Shown here piece after piece: positions 47,766-64,000 of a stretch of DNA of 64,000 nucleotides. This DNA comes from Salarias fasciatus. Lineage: Eukaryota; Chordata; Actinopteri; Blenniiformes; Blenniidae. The stretch spans positions 29,836,063 to 29,900,062 of the forward strand of contig NC_043745.1 in assembly GCF_902148845.1 (NCBI RefSeq), given 5' to 3'. Position numbers and translations under genes: made by a program. A model generated the notes under the pieces. The model worked only from the letters and a program-made list of their open reading frames with translations. It did not search any database and was not told the origin of the DNA. Within the stretch, counting starts at the first letter, position 1; each line of letters starts with the position of its first letter.

Positions 47766-49024
47766 CTTTGCTTGGACAGGTTTGTTGAGCCCGTGCCTTC
47801 GTACGAGCAGCTGTTGAGTCGTGGCAGGACGGGCACTGAGATGCTGCTGTCCGTCACCAGCTGGGAGGCCAGAGTCCTGGTGAACTCTGTCAGGTGGGCC
47901 TGCCGGCCCGAGCCCTGGCTCTGCATAGCGTGAAGCACGAAGGTGTTGATGCAGATCATGTGTAGCGTCACCCAGACCCCTGGGAGGAACACGTCCACCG
48001 CCGAGCCTTTCAGGTCCGACTGAGGAAACATGGCCGGTCCGGTCCAGCCCTGAACGTGGGCAATGAGCTGCGATGCGGAGGCCTCGGAGGGCCACCGGTG
48101 CTGATGCAGCGTTACTGCGGGAGACGAGGGTGATGCCGAGGTCAGAGGTGGCCTCTTAACAGCTGGAACGAAGTTAATATTCACCCCTAATCCGGAGAAG
48201 ATGTCTGAGAGTTTTCCCTCCATCCAGGCCGAGCTGTCGAGCTGAACCAGGTGTCTGTGGCTGCAGAACGGCCTCAGCAGGTGTTTGACCACCTGCTCCA
48301 CCACAGGCTTCCTGCTTTGCTTCTGCAGCCGCTCCGGACTGTACAGGTACATGTTACAGATGAACCCGGAGCCCAGGTCCCAGAGGAGGGCGAGATGGAG
48401 GGGGCAGGACGCACTCTGGTAGGACAGTGTGTACTTCTTCACAGCTAAGTTGGGACCAGGTGTGTGTAGGGCCTGGTAGCGCCTGGTCAAGTGGCCACAG
48501 AAAGCAGAGAGTGTGTCCAGCTTGTCTCTGTCCTCCAGCCTGGTCAGAGAGAGGAGGCTCGTCTGGATGCCGTTTCTCTTCAGGACTCCCTGCCGTCCGT
48601 CCAGTTTCTGGGCGAGTTCAGAGGCGAAGCCGCCGTCCTCCCCCACCGACAGGCCGCTTTGAAGGACCATAGAAAGCCACGACAGTGCCTCTGCGTACTC
48701 CTCCTCTGACAGGTCTGTGCTCTGGTCCTTGTTCTGGCTGTGGGACGGCCAGTTTGCCCCCGCCCTCACACCGGCGGCTGCTCTCCGGATCAGCTCCCAG
48801 ACGGCATCCCTGTCGAACACCTCCAGCAGAAGCTCCCTGGCCGTGTAGTAAACCTGGACGGTGGGGATGGTCTGGTTCTTGGAGAGCGGCTTCACTTTTC
48901 TGGACCTGAAGATATTTGGCAAGCAGAGGTTGTCTCTCTGGGCGTCTCCATGCAGCTCGTCCACTAGATGGCACTCCTCTGGCGTCCAGGCGCACTCTCT
49001 CACTGACAAAGCCCTGGCCTTCAT
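47766..49024 (-). CDS. Domesticated piggyBac-like transposase-derived protein (possible 5' exon of USP50-like gene)
   Basis: An uninterrupted frame of 419 codons, starting MKARALSVREC. The piggyBac (DDE_Tnp_1_7) architecture is visible in order: ARELLLEVFDRDAVWELI (62-79), EEYAEALSWLSMVLQSGL (108-125), LEDRDKLDTLSAFCGHL...YQALHTPGPNLAV (163-195), LALLWDLGSGFICNMYLY (211-228), VVEQVVKHLLRPFCSHRHLVQLD (241-263) and WVTLHMICINTFVLHA (351-366). The first catalytic Asp (VDE) is replaced by VKK (195-197). The second may remain as Asp263; the third is uncertain. The C-terminal cysteine-rich domain is absent, so a non-catalytic, host-used protein is likely. The minus strand just upstream has a pyrimidine tract and CAG, a likely acceptor before ATG. 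CAAAG|GTTCGC at 47766 could be a donor in phase 2, matching the USP50-like acceptor. Otherwise the frame runs 22 more codons to a stop at 47699. I see no flanking TTAA or terminal repeats. Confidence 0.7.
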
Positions 49025-49272
49025 CTTAGTCTGTGTGCATGGTCCAAGAAAAAAGAGAAGAAAAACATCTCAAGGTGGCAATATTCTCTCTCCCAGGAAA
49101 AAAAAAAAAAACATTGCTGTGAGCCTGAGATCCCTCCTTCAGCCTGTTTGGTTTGATATGAAAAAAGGAAAAATATGCAGACGTAGAGCCCTCAAGTTGT
49201 TTCTTCCATCCTGTGTTGCGGTGTTTTGACAGACTGAGTGTACTCTACATATACATGCACCTGCTCTCAGGT

Positions 49273-49308
<36 letters not shown>
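49273..49308. repeat. CA microsatellite
   Basis: About 18 CA units. It lies about 250 bp upstream of the piggyBac-like start codon. Confidence 0.95.
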
Positions 49309-49309
<1 letters not shown>

Positions 49310-50084
49310 ATGAGAATCTGCTGTTGCGTTTAAGCGCTGGAGACCTCGGTCACCAGACAACAGTGTCTTGGTAACATGAAAACAAGACACTCTGATCGCG
49401 TTGCGGCTCTCACGGCGCGTCTCTTTCCTCTCGTGATTGACTTCAGGGCTCAGCTTGACATTCAGCAAACCGCTGGGAATCTAGAGAGAGCTCTGCTGCT
49501 TTCTACCACAGTGAAACTCACTGTCATCTTTTTATTACTGAGTGCATTGATTAGACTGGGAGGTGAATATTTGGAGGCCTTTTTGGGAAACATTCACCAT
49601 TTACAAAGCTTATTTTCTTTAATGCTAACTTGTTTATGGAGGGATTCATCTTTTTTCTTCTTCTTCTTTCTACAAATGTACACCGTTGGAGAAACTTATG
49701 TAACCAGGGAGGGATTCATTGTTTTCATTGACATGATTTACTGTCATGATGACACAGTTATGGATAGAGTGCAAGCTTATATACACAAAAGTATCAGTGA
49801 CAGGCTATACTGAGGATGACAGATCTATTCCCAGTATCACCTGTGATGGGGTTAGATTGTGATGAGCTGTGCTTCTTTTGGCATGCTGGCACTGTTAGAG
49901 CAGCCTTCCGCCTTGGAGCTCGCTCCAACAGAGGCAGCGGCGTGTTATCCGAGATGCCCGCTCATAGACACACGACAAAGGGACTTGATGTTTGATATGT
50001 TGTTGTTTGCTGCATCATGCAGTAACCGAATCTGGAGGATTGGATATAAGGTCTAGTTGCAGTTGTTTTAGACGATGATGAAGC

Positions 50085-50215
50085 GGTGTGGCGGTGAGCG
50101 CCTCACCTCATAGCGAGAATATTCCCGTTTCAAGTCAGAGTTGGGTTTCTGGGGCCTTTTTGTGCGTTGTGCGTTGGCTGTGCTCCGGTTTCCTGCCACT
50201 GTCCGTATGTGGGTA
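50085..50215 (+). repeat. SINE-like dispersed repeat, copy 4
   Basis: The plus strand reads 'gcggtgagcgcctcacctc', a tRNA-like stretch with 'gtttcaagtcagag', then 'cggtttcctgcc'. Same family as copies 1-3 and strongly diverged. Confidence 0.5.
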
Positions 50216-50219
50216 AACA

Positions 50220-53200
50220 GTACATGTGGTGTTTTGATCGAGGGGCCTCTTGCAGTAGGAGTCTGGGAGGTGGAGGAAGTCTCCACTGGTGTGAGAAAGC
50301 AGACTGTAATTTTATGTTTCAGGCAATTGAAAGCACTTCAATTCAGTTTTATTCATGCTGTGCCAACATCAACATAGCCATTTTTTTGGAACCCTCACAA
50401 AGCTTAGAAATGGAAGAAATAATCCAGCAAGAGTGAGCACTGGTGGCTGTGTAGAGGGAAAACTCAGTTTTACCAAGAAGGAAACCTGCAGAAACAGACT
50501 CACGGGCCCAGAGTGCAGCCTGATGGATCTTTAATGCTGTCATTCACTCCATGCGTCTTTCTCCTGTGGTCTATACTCTCTCACTCTGTACCTTCCCTCA
50601 GGATGTGAAACTGGAACTTCCTGATCTGTCCCCGTCAGTTTTTTTTTTCTGTTTCAACTTGTTTGTCTATTCATATTAGTTTCTGTCCTGTCCTATTCTG
50701 TTGTACTCTCTCAGAGCAAAATTCTAACCCATTCATTTTCTAAAATGCACAATTAGAATCTAGAACAAAAGCGCTGCTTTCCCCTCATTGCACTGGAGCA
50801 AGGCACGCTGGGATGCTTTTCCTCTGTTTACCTGGAGATGGCACACATCAGCATCTCAAAGGTAATCCTGCTGTGATACATGCTCACCTGAGGCAGATAT
50901 GAGCTTGATCTTTCAGATAGTCTGGTTCCCTTTGCATAAGCACCAGTGAGCGAATGTTTCACAGAAGTTTTTACATCAAATCTACATTATTTCATGAGTT
51001 TTAGTCAAACTTACAGGCAGCATCAGGTGTTCTCTTCAACGTATTTGGTGTAGTTTTACACGTTCTATCAAAAGTGTTTGCTCACAGCCTTCATCCCAAT
51101 TAATATGTTTTACTTTTTGGATTTGAAATCAAGACAATTTGGCAGTAAAGAAACAACTAAAAATTTACTTCATATAGTTTTTCTACCTGTACCCTCTGGG
51201 TGATGCTATGGGTTATCCCAAGAGGGCCACATGACATATTAAGATGACTGGAGAAAATTGAGTCTCAAGAGTTATTAAATTGTTTTAAAAATCAGTGTGT
51301 TACAAGGTTTTGGCTAACGCTACTGCACTGCATCAGTATAGTTCTTGTACTTCTTTGTACAATTATGATGACTCATACTGGAATCTTTAATCACTGGAAA
51401 GATCGGCACGTGTATGCCCACAAGGTTAATCTATAAATCCGCTACTGTCAGTCAGAAAACAACTGAACCGCATATGCGTCCTGTCCCTGAATTTTCCCCT
51501 TGATTGATGTTTACTCCTTGACACAAGAAAAGAGCTGCACGTGTTGTGCAGGCTGTAAAATCTTCAGGCCTGCTGTTTTCTTTGAAAGTACAAATAAGGC
51601 AGTGAGCAGGTTTGAAATGGTGAAGGAACACGTGAGGTTGCTTGTAACAAAAACAACTCCTGAAAGCTAAAAACAAAACGTGCATTTTTTTTGTTTGTTC
51701 GTGCTTTTCTGTCACAGATGAATTGGGAAAACAAGCTTATGAAGAATGATGGCAACTAGTCGTCTATTATCTTCTTTTTGAATTTGCTGTTTTTCTTAGT
51801 AAATGTGTTATACATGCTACATGAATCAGGGTGTGATGGAAATACTCTGCTTTCTTGTCATCGGTGTTGTCGGGATCATACAACTGCCTGCAGGGCTCGG
51901 AAAGCTCTCTTGCATAAATCAAATCCACTTGTAAACTGAGAATATGTTAATCCAGCAATATCAAAGGCCATCTTCTCTCCTCCAGCGCCACCTTTGAGCT
52001 TTGTCTAATCTAAGAGCTATTCATTCTTTACCAGAAGCATAATCGAGCGTCTGCTGTTCCAGGATGCCTTTCAGAGTGGAGTGGCCGGTTCACGTCACCA
52101 CAGTACAAAGGTGGTGATTTTATTTCACGTGGGAGTCTGAAGTAACACACGGAGGCCGGAGTTTGTTGTATGAAACCACTTGGATTTTTTTTTTTTCTAA
52201 AAATTCTGCTGGTCAGCTGTTTTTCCTCGGGATGCTGTATTTGTAGAACTGATTGTGTTTTTAATTAGTGTATTTATGTGTGCAGAGATGTGACGCAATG
52301 CTTCTTTTCTTTAATGGAATAATGAGAATTGATAGATGACAACGCCACCATCTATCTACCAAAAGAAGTATTGAACGCAGGAGCTCCACCCCCCACCCCC
52401 ACCCCTTCCCCCAGATGAATGGAAAACAGGACAGTGAGGTTTGTCCAGCTCCACTCATGCTCGTAAAATGCTTCACATTAAGCATTAGGCAAGGAAATTA
52501 CTCAAACTTTGCCACTTTTAAGGAGTGTGAACTATCCTTCGATGCAGTTGCAGCTTCTAGTTTATTGAAGATGAAAATGTCCTCTTTTTTTTTTTTCAAC
52601 CATTCACTGGAAATGAAAAAAGTCAAATCAAACATTATATCAGTGTATGTGAAATAAAATGCTGACATTGCGTCATTTCTTTAGGGTGACAGACCACAGA
52701 ATAGTCACATGGTGTGTGTGTTTGACTAACGGCTCACTGCAGGGACTTAATAAAATGACACCCTGTCACATGCTGACCACACAGCCGCTGATTATATTCA
52801 TCAGGCACACAGGCAGGTATTTAAATCATCTATGGAGTCAAATTTAACTTCCAACTACAGCAAAGCTGTATTTTTCTATGCGCCATCGGTGCTGAAGCTT
52901 TGCTTTCAGCTGTGTGCTGCTTTCCCAATGAAGGTACACTCACATGTGTTCTCCGATAAATAAAAACCTGTCGTCATACTTTAGGGATCAGAGTTAGGGA
53001 TATGTGTTGTCTTCTGGGAGGTTTGTCGAAAATACATGATGCTGAACTGCAACTAGAAGTTACACATGATATGCTTTTTTTTAGTTTTTTGTTTTTTGTT
53101 TGTTTTTTGTTTTGCTGTCTGTATCATTAAACTGAACTGATTTCCACCCAACATTGTTAAGGTCCACTTTCTCCAACTTTGTTTTGGAAAAGAATTGTTA

Positions 53201-53660
53201 TTGCAGAAGGAAAATGTGCAGGTTGTTTTTTTCCCCTTTGCTCTAAATTCTCACCACAGGGTGGAAAAAAAACTGGACTGATAAAGTCCGAGTCCATGTT
53301 TTTCTGGGGTAATTCAGTCAAACACCTGCAGGCTAGAAGTCCATATGGTGAAGAATTTTCAAATATTTATTCAAGTCAAATGTTTGGAGATTTTCATATA
53401 TGTTATTGTTGCTGAATATAATTCAATTCCACTGGAAAACAACAAACTGTAATCAAACAACATTGTAGATCACTGACATTTGTTACATTTTTAGGTACTG
53501 TACATATAATTTATGCTCTCTTCTGTAGTTTACGCTGACATTTTTCAGCATATGTTTGTAGTTTCCAATCAGATACAGTGGAATTGTCTTATTTTTCTCC
53601 ATTATTACATGACTGTCCAACATCAAGGCTGATTTCAGCTGAAATTGGTTTGACAGTATC
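50220..53660. other. Gene-poor intergenic DNA
   Basis: AT-rich sequence with short chance frames only. No exon, RNA gene, terminal repeat or transposase block recognised. The C-rich patch near 52390-52410 is simple sequence. Confidence 0.5.
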
Positions 53661-53674
53661 ACACTGAAACTATG

Positions 53675-53800
53675 TTCCATCCATCTTCTGTTCCTCTTTT
53701 ATTACCGAGGGTCGCGGGACGATGAAGCTGATCAGGAGGAGGAAGCTGGGCACTTCCATCAGGAAAACATGCAAACTGCAAAACACTGCAGCTCTGAGGG
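53675..53800. repeat. SINE/LINE-like dispersed repeat, copy 5
   Basis: 'catccatcttctgttcctc', then 'gagggtcgcggga', then 'aaacatgcaaactgc' recall the fish repeat ending in 'catccattttctata...gggtcgcggg' and its linked 'catgcaaactcc' segment. It is short and diverged. Confidence 0.45.
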
Positions 53801-53899
53801 AGACGTCTGCTGAATGGATGTGTATGAAGGACAGAGTAAGTAGCTACGTGGTAGGATGTTCACCAGAAAATTGTGAGCAGATTGGGAGCATCAATACAC

Positions 53900-56800
53900 T
53901 CTCCATCCAAAAGAAAATAAAGAAATGTTCCTCTAGTGGACAGTTTGGGTTCCTTTGGGAACCTCCAACAACTAGGAAATCCTAATGCTAATCCAAAACA
54001 ACAACTTGTTAGAAAAAAATAAAATAAAATAACAGCAAGAACACACAGCATCCAGTCCATAGATGCATAATCTGACTCAACCTCTCCTGATTTAGAACTT
54101 GTGTCTGGAATTATTGTTTGTCACACTACAAAAGTGGCCGTTGGACTCGACCTACATCTGCAGACCTCGCAGCACCTAAACACACACGAGCTGCTGGTCC
54201 CTGCTGAGAAGAGGCTCTGTTTTGTTCCACCTCGAGCATCAGGAGTCGGGCCTGCTGTGCCGGCCAGCTGCTCCGAGGGAAGAAAAAATCCTCTTCATTC
54301 ATCGTGTTTCATCCTGTGACTACAGCATAACAACTTGTCAAATGTTTTGATTATGCAAGAAAGAAAAACAAAGTCCTATTTGATGATTTTTGAGCTTTTT
54401 AAGCACCTCAAAAGACAAAATTAAAATCTTTCATTATGTAAATGCTGGAGCAGAATTTTCCGTCTGTGTGATAAATGTGCTTCACCAGGAACATCTGCTG
54501 TTACTCTGCAGGCTGAGGGAACATTGTGTTATGAGGACAATGTGAATATTAATAAGCTTTTAGGATGATTTTCTTTGAATGAGGGCACAAATTACAGCGT
54601 GAGCTGCCCTTGTTTTTCATTTTGGCTCTAAAGTACTTAAGCCTGATTGAGAACTGATGCATTTTCCTCAAAGCTCTTCCTCAAACTCACACACGTCTGT
54701 TTGACATCGGGTTTTTTTCCTTGTTGCTGCAGCTACAGCGACAATATTTTATGATAAAGCTTTATCTTACAAAAAAAAAAAAAGAAAAAAAGTAATTACT
54801 GCCGGTGTGGATCTCTAAAGGCCCTCCAATCCCCGACTGCATCCGGCTTAAAAGTGGAGCCAAATCAAACATGCAGATCACTCGATTTGCTTTGGCAACC
54901 CTGGTAGGGAGCAGCTGAAACCACAGTTTTACAACCAGTGATTGAACAGCCTGTGACGTGGATATGCTTTATCCCCAGTCTGCTGTATTTACTCCATTTT
55001 TTATCTGACCAGAACTTCAGCACCACAAGCAGAACAGGTATGCAGTATCTGATCTATTCAATCACACAGCTCTGCTTTACTTGGATTTAACACCGATTTA
55101 ATTGATGTATGTGCTATTAGAGTGCCTAACAGAGCTGTAACATTGAAATATTTGTTTTCTCTCGCTGTCCCGGCTGAAGCGGGGATGTGTCAGCTCATGG
55201 GAGGTTGAGGGGAGGGTGAATTTCCCTGAAACTCCCCGGCAAATCACACCCAGGCTGTAAAGCACTACAATATAAGGCCGTGGCTCTCCAGCTCGGAAAC
55301 ACTAACGTGGCTCGGCCAAACATTATGTAACTTTTACCGTCAGGGCAGCTATACAAATAATAATTAAAATAGGCACAAGTGTTACACAAATCATTTATTC
55401 AGCTCTAATCTTCAACCCCCGCTGAGGGCGTGCCCTTATTTGAGAGTCAGTCGCTGCTCTAAAAGGTCCAGAATTTGAGCATCTGACCTCGAAAAGTAAG
55501 TTGCTTGGAGACTCATGAAAGCCATAAGGTCAAGTCTCTCTCTGCAAATCTGGCCGGAGTTGAAGTATCTAAAAGCGCAGGTCCCTGTGAGGTGATGTCT
55601 ATTTATGAGGGCACTTTGTGTTCTAAATTTAGCGTGGGTGGCTCTGGTCTGAATATGGACACACATTCTGACACTGAGGAGCCATAATGACTCCAGCTGG
55701 ACTCCAGCTGCAGCAGGAAACTATTGGAGGCCTCTGCTTCATGTCTGCGCCCAGAGCTCCCTGCCAAGCAGGTCACCGCGTTTAAACAAGTTATTTTGGT
55801 GCCTTGTGCTGCAGGTGATTCTGTGAAAGCTTAAACGGTTCCTGTTGTTCACCGGGATCCAAAACACGGAGGTTTAATTGGTCTCGCAGGAAGGAGAATA
55901 GCATCCGCGACCTTGAATTAGGCGTCGATGTGTTAAGCTACTGTCAGCTGATGGGTGCTGAGTTGAGCTGCTTATCTTGGTGTTGTTGTGGGTTTTATTT
56001 TTAAACTGGCGGCACCTGACTGGGGCGGGAGGGGGGAAGACCTGTCGAGGGGCGAGCGATGAGTGGCAGGTAGGGGGTAACGTGAGAAAGTGAGGCGTGT
56101 TGTCGGTCAAGGCTGCAGAGAAAAACACAATAAGAGAAGAACGGCAGCGGAGGAGGGGAAGGATGGAGCCGGCCTCATGACGGCGTTCATGTGGAGGAAC
56201 GGAACAATCTGACATGTTTCTGGAGCACAGAAAAACAGAGGGAGGCGGACTGGAAACACACTGGAAGGGAAACACATGTGGGCACGTGACGGGAGCTGGG
56301 AAAAAAAAATCCTGGGAAAAAAAAAAAAAAAACCAAAGCATATTTTGATCTTGACAGCATATCTGGCCCACATAATGTTATCCCAGCGCTCTTCCTCCTC
56401 CGTCGCCACTCGAATCAGGTGCTTCAGCTTTAATCAGTGTATTCCAGCGGGGTTTGATCACGGTGAGGATCTCGCCGTTACCAGGAACGCAAAACAACAC
56501 GGAGCCGGCATCATTTTTCTCAGCAGGAAGTAACAGCGTTCTAAAAAAAAAATAAAAAAAAAAGGAAAAAGAAAACAGCCCAGCTGCAGCTGATTACACA
56601 GACACATCCACTTCCGACTGTTGTACCTGAGTTTCTTTTGTCTGCTTTGAGAAATAAAAAAAAAAAAAGTTTGTGTGCTGATTGTTTCCTGTGGCAGATC
56701 AGGCTGAATATTGACTGAACCCTTTACCCCTTTAACCCATAGACCATATTTAGTCCTTTCCTCATTTCTTAATAACAATAGTAAATGAATAACAACCAGT

Positions 56801-57690
56801 GAGCACATGTTGTGCTGTACTTTGAAATAGAGGTACACTTTTTGCTCAACCATGTGGGATTTACGCTTCTTTACTTAACTCTCTGTTGTTGGGACACCCA
56901 GGAAAAAAACACTAGAAACGTACCCTAACGTCAGCGGACACAACTACAAATTTAAATCAAACTGCCAAAGTTTTCATTTCAAGTTTATATTTTGCTATCT
57001 ATACGAGAAGGGAAAAAAAGAGCAGGACAGATGCCACCGCCAAAAACATTCATGAAGGTATTTAGAGTTGCTATGTATGTGGCACAATCACATCAAAGTA
57101 ACCAAAAGATTTTTTTTCAAACAGCACGGGTTTCACCTTTCATCCATTCTGACTGGAATCTGACTCCTGCATAACAGTCAAACTGGTTTTACAGAAGCCG
57201 CAGGTTTCCAGAGGTTCACCTCATGTTAAGAATGCTCTGGATGCGAGTTCAAGTCGGGCCTTCAATAGCGGACTTTGCACGTTCTGACTTTATGCATGAG
57301 TGACTTTTCTCTACACACTTGTGTGAGGTGAACCTTCAGCTTGTGAACAGGTAAGAATTTGCAACAAGGAAATTGCTTCTGACGCATGTTTCTGAATTTC
57401 TTACCAAAAAAAGGCGGAAGCCTGGCCACAGAGTCACCGAGCATCCATAAACACCGCTCTCAGCCAGAGCCACATTTAGCCGGTGATTCAAAGGTTGTGT
57501 CCCCAGCATCGCAGTGTAATTCGGTCTTCCCAGTTGGGCATTAAACGTGGAATGTAAATATGGCAGCACTAAGATCAGCACTTCTTTCCCACCAACAAGG
57601 ATCTTGTGGCTCTGCTGTCATAACTTCAAGTTGTAAAAGCGGCAGGCTGTCTGGATGCGAGGTCAGAGCGCAGGAATAAACAGAAGCGGG
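53900..57690. other. Gene-poor intergenic DNA
   Basis: No gene recognised. Several poly(A) runs (54771-54790, 56310-56330, 56541-56562) could be old retroposon tails, but no bodies or target duplications were recognised beside them. Confidence 0.5.
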
Positions 57691-57694
57691 CCCA

Positions 57695-59080
57695 ACTCTT
57701 TGCCAGTAATTTTTATTTTGAGATATTTTGTAGAACAGGGGAACCAATGATTACAAAAAAGTCCATATTTGTTCTACATGCTACACCTTAACCTAATTCG
57801 TCATGCTTGCCTGGAAAAAGTACATAGAAATTTAACAAAAGATGTACAATTAAAACTGACGTACATTATACTCACCATTGACTTTACTTTGAATGTACCT
57901 TTCTCTTGCCTCCATGCACGCATTTTTTTTTTTTGTTTACATTACATATAGATAAAAAAATTAAGACTTTTAGGTGCTTCTTTAAACCATAAAAGGAGTT
58001 TCCACTAAAGACAGAATGCACCTATAAATTAAAAAAAAAAACAAAAAAAAAAAGAAAATAAAGAATGATATTCATTTGAACAAAATTGATGGAAAATGGA
58101 AAGCCTCAACTTCTTGTAGAACAGAACACATGAATTTGCATCCTACCTTTTAAAAAAAAAAAAGGAACACTTTGCACGCTCGTATAGTGCCGAAATGAAA
58201 ATGGAAGTCTGCCCAACTCCTCGATCTTCAATAATCACATTGAAATAACACATTTTGATAAAATAAATATCGCACATCTGCTAGAAATAAATAATGATTA
58301 CTGAAAAACCTCACTATGTTTAAATGCTAGAGTGAGACCGATTTCGTCTACGCGACCACTTCATTTCATGGCATGAGGATGGTCATGTGTGTAAAGCACT
58401 AGTGCGGCTTCGAGTGTCTCTCGCGGCTGTTACCTTGAGGTAGATAACACATTTACATTAACGATAATGGTTGCTGCTGGCATCATGTGTCAGATTTACA
58501 GTATGGATGGGTTATCAAGGAAGCTTTCTTTGGGGGAGAAAAAAAAAAAATGCTAGAAAGTTAAAAAAATAAAATAAAATAAAAGACACCTCATACCCCC
58601 TTTTATATTTTTTTTTCCTTGTATCCCATTCCAGGAAAGGCTGCTGAAAGCTCTTAGAAAGCCCACAGCGTTGTTAGTGTCTACCATCCTCCGTTATGTC
58701 ACACCGTGGAACAGCCAAACCGCTTTTAAACCCTTTCCGTTTCCTCTTCCTTCCAGCTACTTTACCGCTGCGATCCTTTCATCTACAGTACGTAAGTGTG
58801 CGAGTGACGTGCCAGTTTAGCAATGAGGGCGGAGACATTAACCCACGAAGGCCTGGTGATCAAGGCTCAGAGTGATGACCAAAACTCTTTGAATATAACA
58901 AACCACCCTTCAAATCTTAAAAAAAAAACAACAAAAAAAAAAACAGTACTATTAAAAGTAACATAATAAAAATAAAGGTATGAAATGATTCAAGTACAAT
59001 AATATACCGTATTATTAAAAGAAAACATAAAAATAAAAGAGCCTAGAATTTGCACTGTGAGGGAGGATGACGATATTGGT
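57695..59080 (-). other. mapk6: 3' UTR of mapk6 with candidate poly(A) signal
   Basis: AT-rich, non-coding sequence after the mapk6 stop, with many A-runs on the plus strand (T-rich in the mRNA). AATAAA on the minus strand at 57712-57717 is a candidate end, giving a UTR of about 1.4 kb. Nearer signals are possible. Confidence 0.4.

Positions 59081-64000
<4,920 letters not shown>

Noticed and set aside
49376-49813. A 145-codon plus-strand frame with a hydrophobic stretch
   Set aside because: No recognisable family, a poly-Phe run from simple sequence, and no splice or promoter context. Most likely chance.

Overview
The window is ray-finned (teleost-type) fish nuclear DNA. It holds split vertebrate genes with GT-AG introns, mostly short, that give near full-length orthologues of human 15q21 genes. 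Between them lie typical fish repeats: Tc1, hAT and piggyBac-type DNA transposons, a LINE with a YADD reverse transcriptase, tRNA-like SINE copies, and AT, CA and GT microsatellites. The species cannot be fixed from the sequence. All exon borders were read by eye from splice sites and reading phase; no alignment was run.

Layout: 1-1868, upstream DNA with a TATA box. 1869-6197 (+), gatm, 9 exons, 423 aa. 6.2-12.5 kb, intergenic with SINE, LINE and hAT remains. 12526-17340 (+), slc27a2, 10 exons, 614 aa. 17774-23184 (-), hdc, 12 exons, 670 aa, whose intron 8 carries a long foldback and two nested TTAA-flanked MITEs. 23.2-32.8 kb, intergenic with a hAT scrap, an old duplicated segment and a truncated Tc1. 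32849-41206 (+), usp8, 1073 aa. 42823-45745 (-), a USP50-like ubiquitin protease core holding a LINE. A decayed Tc1 fills the gap to 47766-49024 (-), an intact open frame of 419 codons that reads as a domesticated piggyBac transposase. 49.0-57.7 kb, gene-poor. 57.7-61.4 kb (-), the 3' part of mapk6 (ERK3), whose N-terminal kinase exons lie beyond the right edge.

The genes do not form one pathway: creatine synthesis (gatm), fatty-acid activation and uptake (slc27a2), histamine synthesis (hdc), endosomal deubiquitination (usp8, usp50-like) and an atypical MAP kinase (mapk6). Two pairs converge tail to tail with poly(A) signals about 85-125 bp apart (slc27a2/hdc and usp8/usp50-like).

The most interesting signal is at 42.8-49.0 kb. 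The USP50-like core has no start codon of its own in its first recognisable exon, yet keeps a canonical Cys/His/Asp triad. The piggyBac-derived frame directly upstream on the same strand ends at a possible splice donor in the matching phase, so the two may form one transposase-protease fusion gene of 781 aa. This is an inference that needs transcript evidence.
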